NCBI RefSeq assembly: GCF_017114865.1
Contig: NZ_JADEYH010000006.1
Span: 124,001 to 188,000, forward strand
Origin: Streptomyces verrucosisporus
GTDB taxonomy: Bacteria; Actinomycetota; Actinomycetes; Streptomycetales; Streptomycetaceae
Direction: 5' to 3'
Length of the DNA: 64,000 bases
The notes beneath the pieces are model-generated. The model was not told where the DNA came from and made no database searches. It saw only the letters and a list, made by a program, of their open reading frames with translations. Positions within the stretch are counted from its first letter, which is position 1, and each line of letters opens with the position of its first letter. Made by a program: the position numbers and the translations under genes. Positions 43,848 to 51,723 of the stretch are shown here, one piece after another.

Positions 43848-44740
43848 GCGACATCGGATATCTCGCCGCGTTCGCCGGCGGGCTGCTCGCCCTGCTCAGC
43901 CCCTGCAGCGCCCTGCTCCTGCCCGCCTTCTTCGCCTACTCCTTCAACAGCCCGGCCCGGCTGCTGGGCCGGACCGCGGTCTTCTACGGCGGCCTGTGCC
44001 TGACGCTCGTCCCGCTGGGCGCCGCCGGCTCCTTCGCCAGCCGGCTGTTCTACGGCAACCGCGACCTGCTGGTCACCGTCGCGGGCTGGACGGTCATCGC
44101 GCTCGGCGTCGCCCAGATCCTGGGCCTGGGGTTCGCTTCGCGCCGGATGCAGACGGCCGCGGCCGGCATCCGGCCCTCCTCTCCCCTGTCGGTCCTGGCC
44201 CTGGGCGCGGTGTACGGGCTGGCGGGCTTCTGCGCCGGGCCCATCCTGGGCGGCGTCCTGACCGTCGCCGCCGTCAGCGGCAGCCCCTGGTACGGCGGCG
44301 CCCTGCTGGCCGTCTACGCGCTGGGCATGGCCGTGCCCCTGTTCGTCCTGGCCCTGTTCTGGGAGCGCTTCGAGCTGGGGCGCAGGAAGTGGCTGCGCGG
44401 CCGCCCCCTGCGCGTCGGACGGCTGGAGACGCACAGCGTCTCGCTGCTGTCCGGACTGTTCTTCATCCTGCTGGGCGCCGTCTTCCTGGTCTTCGACGGC
44501 TCCTCGGCACTGCCCGCGCTGCTCGACGTCGACCAGGAGTTCGCCCTGCAGCGGTGGGTGGCGGACTGGGGCGGCGGCGTTCCCGACACGGTCGTGCCGG
44601 CCGGGATCGCCGCCCTGGCGGCCGCCGTTCTGCTGCTCCGGGCATGGCGCTCCCCCCGGCGGGGCGGCGGCAGCGGCGAGGGTGCCGGCGGGGCGGACGG
44701 CTCGGAGCGGAGACAGGGAGCCGCCGGCCGGACCGACTGA
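43844..44740 (+). CDS. CcdA/DsbD-type cytochrome c biogenesis membrane protein
   Basis: A 298-residue, six- to eight-helix membrane protein of the CcdA family. The first helix is AAFAGGLLALLSPCSALLLPAFF, with the conserved Pro-Cys, and the second Cys is in YGLAGFCAGPILGGVLTVAA. CcdA carries reducing power across the membrane to extracytoplasmic thiol proteins such as the DsbA-like partner encoded just upstream. GTG 43844 overlaps that gene's stop (GTGA). A charged cytoplasmic tail of about 40 residues ends the protein. Confidence 0.9.
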   Translation: MSDIGYLAAFAGGLLALLSPCSALLLPAFFAYSFNSPARLLGRTAVFYGGLCLTLVPLGAAGSFASRLFYGNRDLLVTVAGWTVIALGVAQILGLGFASRRMQTAAAGIRPSSPLSVLALGAVYGLAGFCAGPILGGVLTVAAVSGSPWYGGALLAVYALGMAVPLFVLALFWERFELGRRKWLRGRPLRVGRLETHSVSLLSGLFFILLGAVFLVFDGSSALPALLDVDQEFALQRWVADWGGGVPDTVVPAGIAALAAAVLLLRAWRSPRRGGGSGEGAGGADGSERRQGAAGRTD

Positions 44741-44875
44741 CGTGGCCCCCTGGCCGGGTGCGGGTGGCCGGCCGGCCCCGGCCTCCGGCGAGGGACCCCG
44801 GCCGCTTACGGTCGGCCGCCGGGGTGGGACACCGCCCGTGCGCCGTCCGGCCCGGCGGTCCCGGACGGAGTGCTC

Positions 44876-45565
44876 CTACCGGCGGCCGGGTCCGGAAGGG
44901 CCCAGTTCGCGCAGCACCTGCTCCAGGGTGCCGAAGCCGACCGGCGGCGCGGGCAGGGGGCGGACGGGCTCGGCGCGCAGGCCGTCCAGCAGCAGGGCCA
45001 GACAGCGGCGCCACGCGGCGGGCTCGACCGCCTCGGAGGCCGGTACCGCCCGTCCCAGCGCCGCCAGGGCGAACAGCAGGTCCTCGGCGGTGACGTCCGG
45101 CCGCACCGCGCCCTGCTGCCGGGCGCGGCGGAGCAGGGCGTCCACCGTCTCGCGGTTGTGGGCCCGCAACTCCTCCAGAGAGGGGGACTCCTCGGCTCCG
45201 GTGGTCATCAGGTCGTTGGCCCCCCGGTCGGCGGCCAGGCCCTCGAAGATCCTCTCCAGGTAGGCGGTCAGCCCTTCCCAGGGGTCCTCGGCGAGCCGCG
45301 CCTCCTCCCCCATGCGCAGGGTCTCGGTGAGCGAGTCGCGGAAGACCGCCTCGATGAGCGCGCCGCGCGTGGGGAAGTGCCGGTAGAGGGTGGCGTTGCC
45401 GACCCCGGCCCGCCGGGCGATGTCGTCCAGCGGCGCCTCGACGCCCTGCTCGGCGTAGACCTCGCGGGCGGCGGCGATCAGCAGTTCCCTGTTGCGCCGC
45501 GCGTCCCGCCGCAGTGGCGCGGATCCGCTCGTCCCGCCTCTCCCGACCGTGCACATGGACGGCAC
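44876..45565 (-). CDS. TetR-family regulator
   Basis: The 229-residue protein has a TetR HTH at about 20-65 (RELLIAAAREVYAEQGVEAP, then IARRAGVGNATLYRHFPTRG). A helical ligand domain follows, with the C-terminal SBP-like pattern EDLLFALAALGRAVPASE. It is divergent from the P450 gene, with inverted repeats in the 110-bp gap, and probably represses both. Start ATG 45565; ATG 45556 also possible. Confidence 0.92.
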   Translation of the reverse strand: MPSMCTVGRGGTSGSAPLRRDARRNRELLIAAAREVYAEQGVEAPLDDIARRAGVGNATLYRHFPTRGALIEAVFRDSLTETLRMGEEARLAEDPWEGLTAYLERIFEGLAADRGANDLMTTGAEESPSLEELRAHNRETVDALLRRARQQGAVRPDVTAEDLLFALAALGRAVPASEAVEPAAWRRCLALLLDGLRAEPVRPLPAPPVGFGTLEQVLRELGPSGPGRR

Positions 45566-45589
45566 CCTAACAGTAAAGCGTGGACCGCT

Positions 45590-45621
45590 CCCCGTTTCAC
45601 TGCTACCGTCGCAAAACGGGG
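45590..45621. promoter_or_regulatory. Inverted repeats between TetR and P450 genes
   Basis: CCCCGTTT and AAACGGGG are exact 8-bp arms with a 16-base spacer. An overlapping partial repeat pairs CAGTAAA (45571) with TTTCACTG (45595). Either could be the TetR operator. Confidence 0.5.
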
Positions 45622-45675
45622 ATCACTCCCCGGATGACTCGCCGACGCGCTCCCACCCACTTCTGGAGGCAGCCC

Positions 45676-46888
45676 ATGATCGTGCCCGACCTCGGCCACC
45701 TGGCCCCCCCCCCGCGGCACGGACTTCACCGCCGACCCCCATCCCGTGTACGCCCTGCTGCGCGAGCGCGGCCCGGTCCACCGCTTCCCCACCGACCGGA
45801 CCGGAGGCGTCTGGCTGGTCCTCGGCCACGACGCGGTGCGGGCCGCGCTCACCGATCCACGGCTGCGCAACGACATACGCCACTCGGCCGACCGGGAGGA
45901 CGACGGCGGCCACTCGATCGGCCGGAACATGCTCCAGACCGACCCGCCCCACCACACCCGCCTGCGGCGACTGGTGGCCCGGGAGTTCACCGGCCGCCGC
46001 GTCGAGTCGCTGCGCCCGCGCATCAGGCGGATCGCGGACGACCTCGTGGACGCCGTGTCCGCTCGGGGCCGCACCGATCTGGTCGCCGCCTTCGCCATGC
46101 CGCTGCCGGTGGCCGTGATCTGCGAACTCCTCGGCGTCCCCGCCTCCGACCGGGCCGCTTTCCGGGACTGGTCGACCGGGATGGTCCACCCCGCCGACCC
46201 GGCCTCCGCGAACGCCGCCGCACAGGCCATGACGGACTACCTCACCGCCCTCGTCGAACAGAAGCTGAGGAGACCGGGCGACGACCTCCTGAGCGCCCTG
46301 GCCTCCACAGCCGCCCACGGGGAGGACGAGCTCTCCCCGGAGGAACCGCTCGGCATGGCGTTCCTCCTGCTCGTGGCCGGACACGAGACCACCGTCAACC
46401 TCATTTCGGGCGCCGTCCACGCCCTGCTCACCAACCCGGATCAGCTCGACGCCCTCCGCTGCGACCCCTCGCTGCTCTCCGGCGCCGTCGAGGAGACCCT
46501 GCGCCACGACGGCCCGGTGCTCACCTCGGCCTACCGTTTCACCGCCGAGCCCGTGGAGATCGGCGGCACCGTCGTCCCCGCCGGGGAGTCCGTGCTCGCC
46601 GTGCCGGCCTCGGCGTCCCGCGACCCGTCGCGCTTTCCCGACCCCGATCGCTTCGACATCCGCCGCGACACCCGGGGCCACTCGGCCTTCGGCCACGGCA
46701 TCCACCACTGCCTGGGCGCACCGCTCGCCCGCCTGGAAGCCGCCGTCCCGCTGGAGTGCCTTCTGGAACGCCTTCCCGATCTCGCGCTCGACGCCGATCC
46801 CGCCGACCTCGCCTGGAGATCCGGAATGCTGCGGGGCCTGCGCCACCTGCCCGTGCGCTACACCCCTCGGCGCCCCGGGGAGCGCTGA
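45676..46888 (+). pseudogene. Cytochrome P450 gene frameshifted in a C10 run
   Basis: The body of the protein, from GTG 45746, is a complete bacterial P450 of about 380 residues. The I-helix is FLLLVAGHETTVNL, the ExxR motif is in VEETLRHD, and the haem ligand Cys is in FGHGIHHCLGAPLARLE. The natural N-terminus (MIVPDLGHLAPPP) starts at ATG 45676 after GGAGGCAGCCC, but is in a different frame. The switch falls in ten consecutive C residues at 45704-45713; nine would restore one frame. This may be sequencing error, natural decay or slippage-based on/off switching. Divergent TetR gene is its likely repressor. Substrate unknown. Confidence 0.85.
45704..45713 (+). repeat. C10 homopolymer at the P450 frameshift
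   Basis: Ten consecutive C residues inside codons 10-13 of the P450 gene. Loss of one base joins the start codon to the rest of the enzyme. Confidence 0.9.
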
Positions 46889-46899
46889 GGGCCCGCGCG

Positions 46900-47490
46900 T
46901 CACGCCCCGGCGGTGGTCCAGGCGCGACGGAGCTGCTCGAAGCGGGTGGGCAGCGGGGGGCGCCGGCCGGCGTGGGCCGCGTTGGTGCGGTGGACGAAGC
47001 GGCGCCAGGAGAGCACCAGGCCCTGCCGGGTGATGGGCAGCCCGGCCGCGACCGTCACCCCGTTGTCGTGTGTGTGGTGGACCGTCAGCAGCAGCGCCTC
47101 GGGAACCGAGCCCTCCAGCTCGGCGCACAGGTCGGCGCGGACGTCCATCCAGCGGCGCAGCACCAGCACCGTGCCCGCGTCCAGGCCGTGCCGCCGCGGG
47201 ACGCGGTGCTTGCCGTGTTCGACGTCCACCCGGCCCGCCCCCAGGTCCAGCGACCGCACCGTGCACCGCAGCAGGTCGCCGTAGCGTGCGCCGGAGGCCC
47301 GGGCCAGGCCGGTCACCACGGCCAGCCGCACCGTCTCCGGCTTCGCGCCCTCCTCCATGGCCTGGGAGGCCAGGGTCCGCCACACCCACTCGGCCTCCTC
47401 CAGTGACACCGGAGGTCTGGGGTAGCGGTCCTGTGCCGCCCCGCCAGGCTTCTCCGCCTGTTCCGCCTCTTCCGCCTGCCCGGTCGTCAT
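46900..47490 (-). CDS. Tyrosine-recombinase-like protein lacking the catalytic tyrosine
   Basis: A 196-residue protein with integrase-type elements: catalytic-Arg region ASGARYGDLLRCTVRSLDL (Arg69), beta-hairpin Lys in EHGKHRVPRR (Lys94), and VLVLRRWMDVR. The expected HxxR and final Tyr motifs are not found; the C-terminus ends soon after RFVHRTNAAHAG. A core-binding domain is also reduced. It is probably a non-catalytic or degenerate recombinase relative. Start ATG 47490. Its stop lies 11 bp from the P450 stop, and its upstream region is unusually AT-rich. Confidence 0.7.
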   Translation of the reverse strand: MTTGQAEEAEQAEKPGGAAQDRYPRPPVSLEEAEWVWRTLASQAMEEGAKPETVRLAVVTGLARASGARYGDLLRCTVRSLDLGAGRVDVEHGKHRVPRRHGLDAGTVLVLRRWMDVRADLCAELEGSVPEALLLTVHHTHDNGVTVAAGLPITRQGLVLSWRRFVHRTNAAHAGRRPPLPTRFEQLRRAWTTAGA

Positions 47491-47519
47491 GGTCTCCGTT
47501 CCGTCCGCGCCCGCTCGGG

Positions 47520-47580
47520 TCCCTCAGATTCAGGATTATCGTACGCTTGGCACATTATTTCTCTTCGATGATGACGTCAC
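47520..47580. other. AT-rich patch upstream of the integrase-like gene
   Basis: About 60 bases with AT content far above the surroundings, including TTATCGTACG, CACATTATTTCTC and the palindrome TGACGTCA. It probably holds the integrase-like gene's promoter, but a relic of an attachment or insertion point is possible. Confidence 0.5.
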
Positions 47581-47608
47581 ACCCGACGGGGCGGTCATGC
47601 CCGGGTGG

Positions 47609-48277
47609 TCAGCCGTCCGTGTGGATACGGCGCCCGGTGACGCGTTCGGCGCGGACGACCACCCACAGGTCTCGTTCCTCTCCCCCGGCCCAGGGCCCGC
47701 TGGGCTCCCGGTCGGCCAGGTGGCGGGTCTCCTCCTCGTCCGCGGCCCGGGCCCTGCCCACGACCAGGACGCTCCAGCCGCGCCGGAAGGCGTCGTCCAC
47801 GTAGTCGACCTCGAACGCCACCTCGTGCCCCACAGCCGCCGAGGGCGCGGAGCCGGGCCTGGTGCGGAAGGCGATCACGCCGTCCGCGACCTGGTAGTTC
47901 ACCGGGATGATGGCGGGCCCCTCGGCTGTGGTGACCGCGACGCGCCCCACACCGTGCGTGGAGAGCCTGGCCCAGCACTCCTCCTCGTCGAGCTCGAGGT
48001 ACCGGGGGCGGCCCGGGGCCCGTCCCCGTCCGGGCGGGGCGCCGGTGCCGCCGCCTCGCAGCCACTCCACGGAGGTCTCCAGTGCGGCGGCCAGCCTGAG
48101 CAGCCCCGGCCCGCTCGGGGCGGAGGGGTGCTCCTCCAGGTACTGCAGATACCCCGGCGCCATGCCGGCCCGTACGGCGGCCTCCTCGCGGGTGAGGCCC
48201 AGCCGCTCGCGCTGGAGGGCCACCCGCCGGCCGATGTCCCCGGTGTCCGGCAGCTCGTGGTGCTCCTTGTCGGGCAC
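47609..48277 (-). CDS. Xre-type HTH fused to a pyridoxamine-5'-phosphate-oxidase-like domain
   Basis: The 222-residue protein has an Xre/Cro HTH (about 14-70, RRVALQRERLGLTREEAAVR) and a PNPOx-like flavin/F420 split-barrel domain (about 85-220; GVGRVAVTTAEGPAIIPVN, then VAFEVDYVDDAFRRGWSVLV). The pair suggests a redox- or cofactor-sensing DNA-binding protein, and similar fusions are frequent in Streptomyces. GTG 48277 follows AAGGAGG at good spacing. A perfect 20-bp palindrome lies 51-70 bp upstream, a candidate auto-operator. It follows a zinc alcohol dehydrogenase gene in the same direction. Confidence 0.88.
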   Translation of the reverse strand: MPDKEHHELPDTGDIGRRVALQRERLGLTREEAAVRAGMAPGYLQYLEEHPSAPSGPGLLRLAAALETSVEWLRGGGTGAPPGRGRAPGRPRYLELDEEECWARLSTHGVGRVAVTTAEGPAIIPVNYQVADGVIAFRTRPGSAPSAAVGHEVAFEVDYVDDAFRRGWSVLVVGRARAADEEETRHLADREPSGPWAGGEERDLWVVVRAERVTGRRIHTDG

Positions 48278-48327
48278 GGCCACCGCCTCCTTCCTCGAGC
48301 CCTCCACCTGGTGCGGGCTCCGCCATG

Positions 48328-48347
48328 GCGATCGGGTACCCGATCGC
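48328..48347. promoter_or_regulatory. Perfect 20-bp palindrome upstream of the Xre fusion gene
   Basis: GCGATCGGGTACCCGATCGC is fully symmetric around GGTACC. It lies between the alcohol dehydrogenase stop and the Xre-PNPOx start. It lacks a loop or T-run, so an operator is more likely than a terminator. Confidence 0.6.
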
Positions 48348-48404
48348 GCCCCGCTCCATGGGGGCCGAAGGGGCACACTCGCGGACGGCGGACGGCGGGG
48401 CGGG

Positions 48405-49466
48405 TCAGACCTCGGCGGTGGGCACCAGTACCGCCCGGCCGTCGACCCGGCCGTCACGCAGCCGCTGGTAGACCTCGCCCGCCTCGCCGAGCGGGTGCAC
48501 CTCCACATGCGGGCGGATCCGCCCGGCGCGGGCGAGGGCGACGACCTCGGCCAGTTCCGGCCGGGTGCCCCAGTACGGGATCGACACCGCGGCCTCGAAG
48601 GGCACGGCGCCGAAGGCGACGGGCAGCGTGCCGCCGGCCAGTCCGACGACGGTGATGTCGGCCTCCACGGCGGCGCACGCGGCGGCGGTGGCCATCGTGG
48701 CGTCGGCGCCGACGCAGTCCAGCACCAGGGTGGCGCCGAGGCCTCCGGTCAGCGTGCGGATCCGGTCCGCGTCCCCCTCTCCGGCGGGCACGCAGTGGTC
48801 GGCGCCCGCCCCGGCGGCCAGGTCGAGCTTGTCCGGGGCGAGGTCGACGGCGATGACGTCGACCGGGCTCAGCGCCTTGAGCAGCTGGACGGCCATGTGT
48901 CCCAGCCCGCCCACACCGATCACCACCGCCGCAGTTCCCGGCACCAGCTTGTGCAGGGAGCGCTTGATCGCGTGGTAGGGCGTCAGCGCGGCGTCGGTCA
49001 GCGGCGCGGCGGTGCGCGGGTCCAGGTCACCCAGCGGTACGAGCAGCCGGGTGGAGGGGACGAGCATGTACTCGGCCATGCCGCCGTCCAGGCCCAGCCC
49101 TCCGCCGGCGGCCCGCAGCTCGGCGGCCCGGTGGCAGTAGTTCTCCGCCCCCCGGGCGCAGGCGGGGCACACCCCGCAGCCCCAGGGGCCGTAGACCAGC
49201 ACCGCGTCGCCCTCGCGCAGCCCGGTGTTCTGCGTACCCGGCCCCAGGGCGTGCACCCAGCCGGAGGTCTCGTGGCCCAGGGTGAAGGGCAGGTCGTAGG
49301 GCAGCGCGCCGGCGGGCCAGTCCATGACGTGCAGGTCGGAGTGGCACACCCCGGCGCCCGCCACCTTCAGCAGGACTTCTTCCGGGCCGGGTTCGGGTAC
49401 CGGGACCCGGGTCACCTCCGGGGGCTTCTGCCAGCCGGTGAGCCGCACCGCGGTCATCTCGGACAT
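48405..49466 (-). CDS. Zinc-dependent alcohol dehydrogenase
   Basis: The 353-residue medium-chain dehydrogenase has catalytic-zinc ligands in GVCHSDLHVMD and GHETSGWV, and the structural-zinc Cys cluster CGVCPACARGAENYC. The Rossmann motif is VVIGVGGLGHMAVQLLKAL, and the VDLAPDKLDLA strand favours NAD. It oxidises alcohols or reduces aldehydes in the cytoplasm. ATG 49466 follows GGAGGAAGCGG. A short inverted repeat (49512-49530) lies upstream. The gene precedes the Xre-PNPOx gene on the same strand, separated by 127 bp. Confidence 0.95.
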   Translation of the reverse strand: MSEMTAVRLTGWQKPPEVTRVPVPEPGPEEVLLKVAGAGVCHSDLHVMDWPAGALPYDLPFTLGHETSGWVHALGPGTQNTGLREGDAVLVYGPWGCGVCPACARGAENYCHRAAELRAAGGGLGLDGGMAEYMLVPSTRLLVPLGDLDPRTAAPLTDAALTPYHAIKRSLHKLVPGTAAVVIGVGGLGHMAVQLLKALSPVDVIAVDLAPDKLDLAAGAGADHCVPAGEGDADRIRTLTGGLGATLVLDCVGADATMATAAACAAVEADITVVGLAGGTLPVAFGAVPFEAAVSIPYWGTRPELAEVVALARAGRIRPHVEVHPLGEAGEVYQRLRDGRVDGRAVLVPTAEV

Positions 49467-49511
49467 CCGCTTCCTCCCATCCGTACACGGCCTCTAAGCC
49501 GTCCCGCCCCG

Positions 49512-49530
49512 CGGTACCCCTGGAGTACCG
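49512..49530. promoter_or_regulatory. Inverted repeat between alcohol dehydrogenase and rhodanese genes
   Basis: CGGTAC-N7-GTACCG lies 46 bp before the dehydrogenase start and 30 bp after the rhodanese stop, so it could be an operator or a weak terminator. Confidence 0.35.
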
Positions 49531-49559
49531 GTGCGACACCAAGGGCGCGGGGGCGCGGG

Positions 49560-50126
49560 TCAGTCGGCCAGGGCGGCCAGGGTGGCGTCCAGGTCGGCGG
49601 GCCGTGGGCGGTTGTGGGGCAGTTTGGCCAGTACGCGGGCCATGCCGCAGGTGTCGGTGAGGGCGGAGAAGACCAGGCCGCCTGCGATGCCCGCGGAGAT
49701 CAGGCGGGCGGCCGGTTTGCGGCGGCCGGCGATCAGGCCCAGCAGGACCAGGGAGCCGGCGGTGAGCCGGACCTGCCGCTCCATGGCCCAGGCGGTACGG
49801 GCGCCGACGGGCCGGTGCAGGTCGTGGCCGCGCTCGGTCCAGGCGGCGGTGCCGCCCTCGAGGGTGGCGGCGGTGATGCCGTGCTCGGCCAGGACGGCGC
49901 AGGCGGTCGCCGAGCGGGCTCCGGAGGCGCACACCACCAGCAGGTCCCCGCGGGCGGAGGCGGTCCGCAGGGCGGGCAGTGCCTGCTGGAGGCGGTCCAG
50001 GGGGATGTTGTGGGCGCCGGGCAGGTGGCCGGAGGCGTACTCGCCGGGGGTGCGCACGTCGACCACGGTCAGCTCGTGTATGCGGGAGCTGCTCTGTTCG
50101 ACGGTGAGTGCGGGGGTGGTGGACAC
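49560..50126 (-). CDS. Rhodanese-DUF2892 membrane protein
   Basis: The 188-residue protein joins a rhodanese domain (about 8-110) to a membrane part. The active-site loop is VVCASGARSAT with Cys66, preceded by VVDVRTPGEYASGHLPGAHN. A two-helix DUF2892-type hairpin follows (about 115-165). It should move sulfane sulfur at the membrane. GTG 50126 follows GGAAGGAAAC. It faces away from the CstR-type regulator gene over 81 bp that contain operator copy 2, so regulation by persulfide stress is likely. Confidence 0.88.
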   Translation of the reverse strand: MSTTPALTVEQSSSRIHELTVVDVRTPGEYASGHLPGAHNIPLDRLQQALPALRTASARGDLLVVCASGARSATACAVLAEHGITAATLEGGTAAWTERGHDLHRPVGARTAWAMERQVRLTAGSLVLLGLIAGRRKPAARLISAGIAGGLVFSALTDTCGMARVLAKLPHNRPRPADLDATLAALAD

Positions 50127-50132
50127 GTGTGA

Positions 50133-50498
<366 letters not shown>

Positions 50499-50504
50499 CC
50501 CCGG

Positions 50505-50536
50505 CCTCGCAGGTCCCGGCCGCGGGACCTGCGAGG
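50505..50536. terminator. Bidirectional hairpin between regulator and TauE genes
   Basis: A perfect 13-bp stem (CCTCGCAGGTCCC and complement) with a GGCCGC loop lies between the convergent stops at 50498 and 50539. Confidence 0.85.
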
Positions 50537-50538
50537 GG

Positions 50539-51303
50539 TCACGGCAGGGCGTCGGCGAGCATCACGGCGGCCACCGCCAGCAGCACGGCCGCGAAGACCC
50601 GCTGCAGGACGCCGGCGGGGACCCTGGCCGCCAGCCGCCTGCCGTCCCACGCGCCCAGGACGGCCGTACCGGCGAAGGGCAGCAGCGCCGCCCAGTGGAT
50701 GCCGTCGGCCGTATCACCGCGGGCGGCCAGGGCCGCCAGGGCGTTCACCACGATCACCAGCAGGCTGGTGCCCACCGCGGCCCGTATCGGCAGCGCCAGG
50801 ACGGTGCGCAGGGCGGGCACGGCCAGGAAGCCCCCTCCGACGCCCAGCAGTCCGGTCAGCGCGCCCAGCCCGGCCCCCGCTCCGGCGGTCCGCAGCGGCC
50901 GTGCGCCGCCTTTCCCCGCGCCGTCCGCTCCGGCCGCCGACGCGCCGCGGAACATCACGGCCGCGGCAGCCGCGGCCACGGTCGCGAAGGCTCCGGTCAG
51001 CACGGCGGGGGGCACCTCGGTGGCCAGGGCGCCGGCGGCGGCCGCCGGCAGCAGCCCGGCGGCGGCGAAGACGGATCCGGCCTTCCAGCGCACCTGGCGG
51101 GCCCGGGCGTATGCGGCCAGGGCCGTCAGCGACATCGCGGTGACGATCAGCAGGGAGGCCGTGGTGGCCTCGGCCGGGGTGAAGCCGAGCAGGTAGATCA
51201 GGGCGGGCACGGTCAGGATGCTGCCTCCGGCCCCCAGCGCGCCCAGCGACCAGCCGACCACGGCCCCGGCCGCCAGGGCCAGGACCAGGGCCGGGACGGT
51301 CAC
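50539..51303 (-). CDS. TauE/SafE-family sulfur-compound exporter
   Basis: The 254-residue integral membrane protein has about eight helices with the two TauE signatures GALGAGGSILTVPALIYLLG and GLLGVGGGFLAVPALR. Members export sulfite, sulfonates or thiosulfate-like anions, and a TauE gene is a regular part of cst-type sulfide-detoxification clusters. GTG 51303 overlaps the stop of the upstream rhodanese by four bases, so the two are coupled. Confidence 0.9.
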   Translation of the reverse strand: MTVPALVLALAAGAVVGWSLGALGAGGSILTVPALIYLLGFTPAEATTASLLIVTAMSLTALAAYARARQVRWKAGSVFAAAGLLPAAAAGALATEVPPAVLTGAFATVAAAAAAVMFRGASAAGADGAGKGGARPLRTAGAGAGLGALTGLLGVGGGFLAVPALRTVLALPIRAAVGTSLLVIVVNALAALAARGDTADGIHWAALLPFAGTAVLGAWDGRRLAARVPAGVLQRVFAAVLLAVAAVMLADALP

Positions 51304-51659
51304 GCGACGGTGCCGGGGCGTCCGCGCCCGTCGCGCACGGGCAGGCCCTGCCTCTCCCACGCGGCCATGCCCCCGGTGACGTCCACCGCCTCCACACCCC
51401 GCTCGGCCAGCAGCCTGGCGGCCTTCTGCGAGCGGTTGCCGGAACGGCAGACGGCCACCACGGGCTTGCCCTCCAGATGACCGGGCAGCTGCGCGCCCTC
51501 GACCAGACGGGACAGCGGCAGATGGACGGCGTACGGAGCGTGGCCGGCCTTCCACTCGGCGTCCTCGCGCACGTCCAGCAGGACGGCGTCGCCCTCGGCG
51601 GTACGCCGGTCGGCCTCGGCCGGGTCGACGCGGCCGGGGCCGCGGCGGAACAGGGACAT
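51300..51659 (-). CDS. Single-domain rhodanese
   Basis: A 119-residue cytoplasmic rhodanese (sulfurtransferase). The active-site loop is VVAVCRSGNRSQKAA with Cys71, and VLLDVREDAEWKAGH gives the typical N-terminal Asp/Arg. It probably passes persulfide sulfur between the dioxygenase and acceptor anions. ATG 51659 follows a GGAG-type site. It is in an operon with TauE (four-base overlap) and lies 64 bp from the upstream persulfide dioxygenase stop. Confidence 0.93.
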   Translation of the reverse strand: MSLFRRGPGRVDPAEADRRTAEGDAVLLDVREDAEWKAGHAPYAVHLPLSRLVEGAQLPGHLEGKPVVAVCRSGNRSQKAARLLAERGVEAVDVTGGMAAWERQGLPVRDGRGRPGTVA

Positions 51660-51723
51660 GGTGCTCTCCTCCGGTGGGTGGTGCGGGTGGCGGGGGTGCG
51701 GGCCGGCGAGGCGGAAGGGACCC

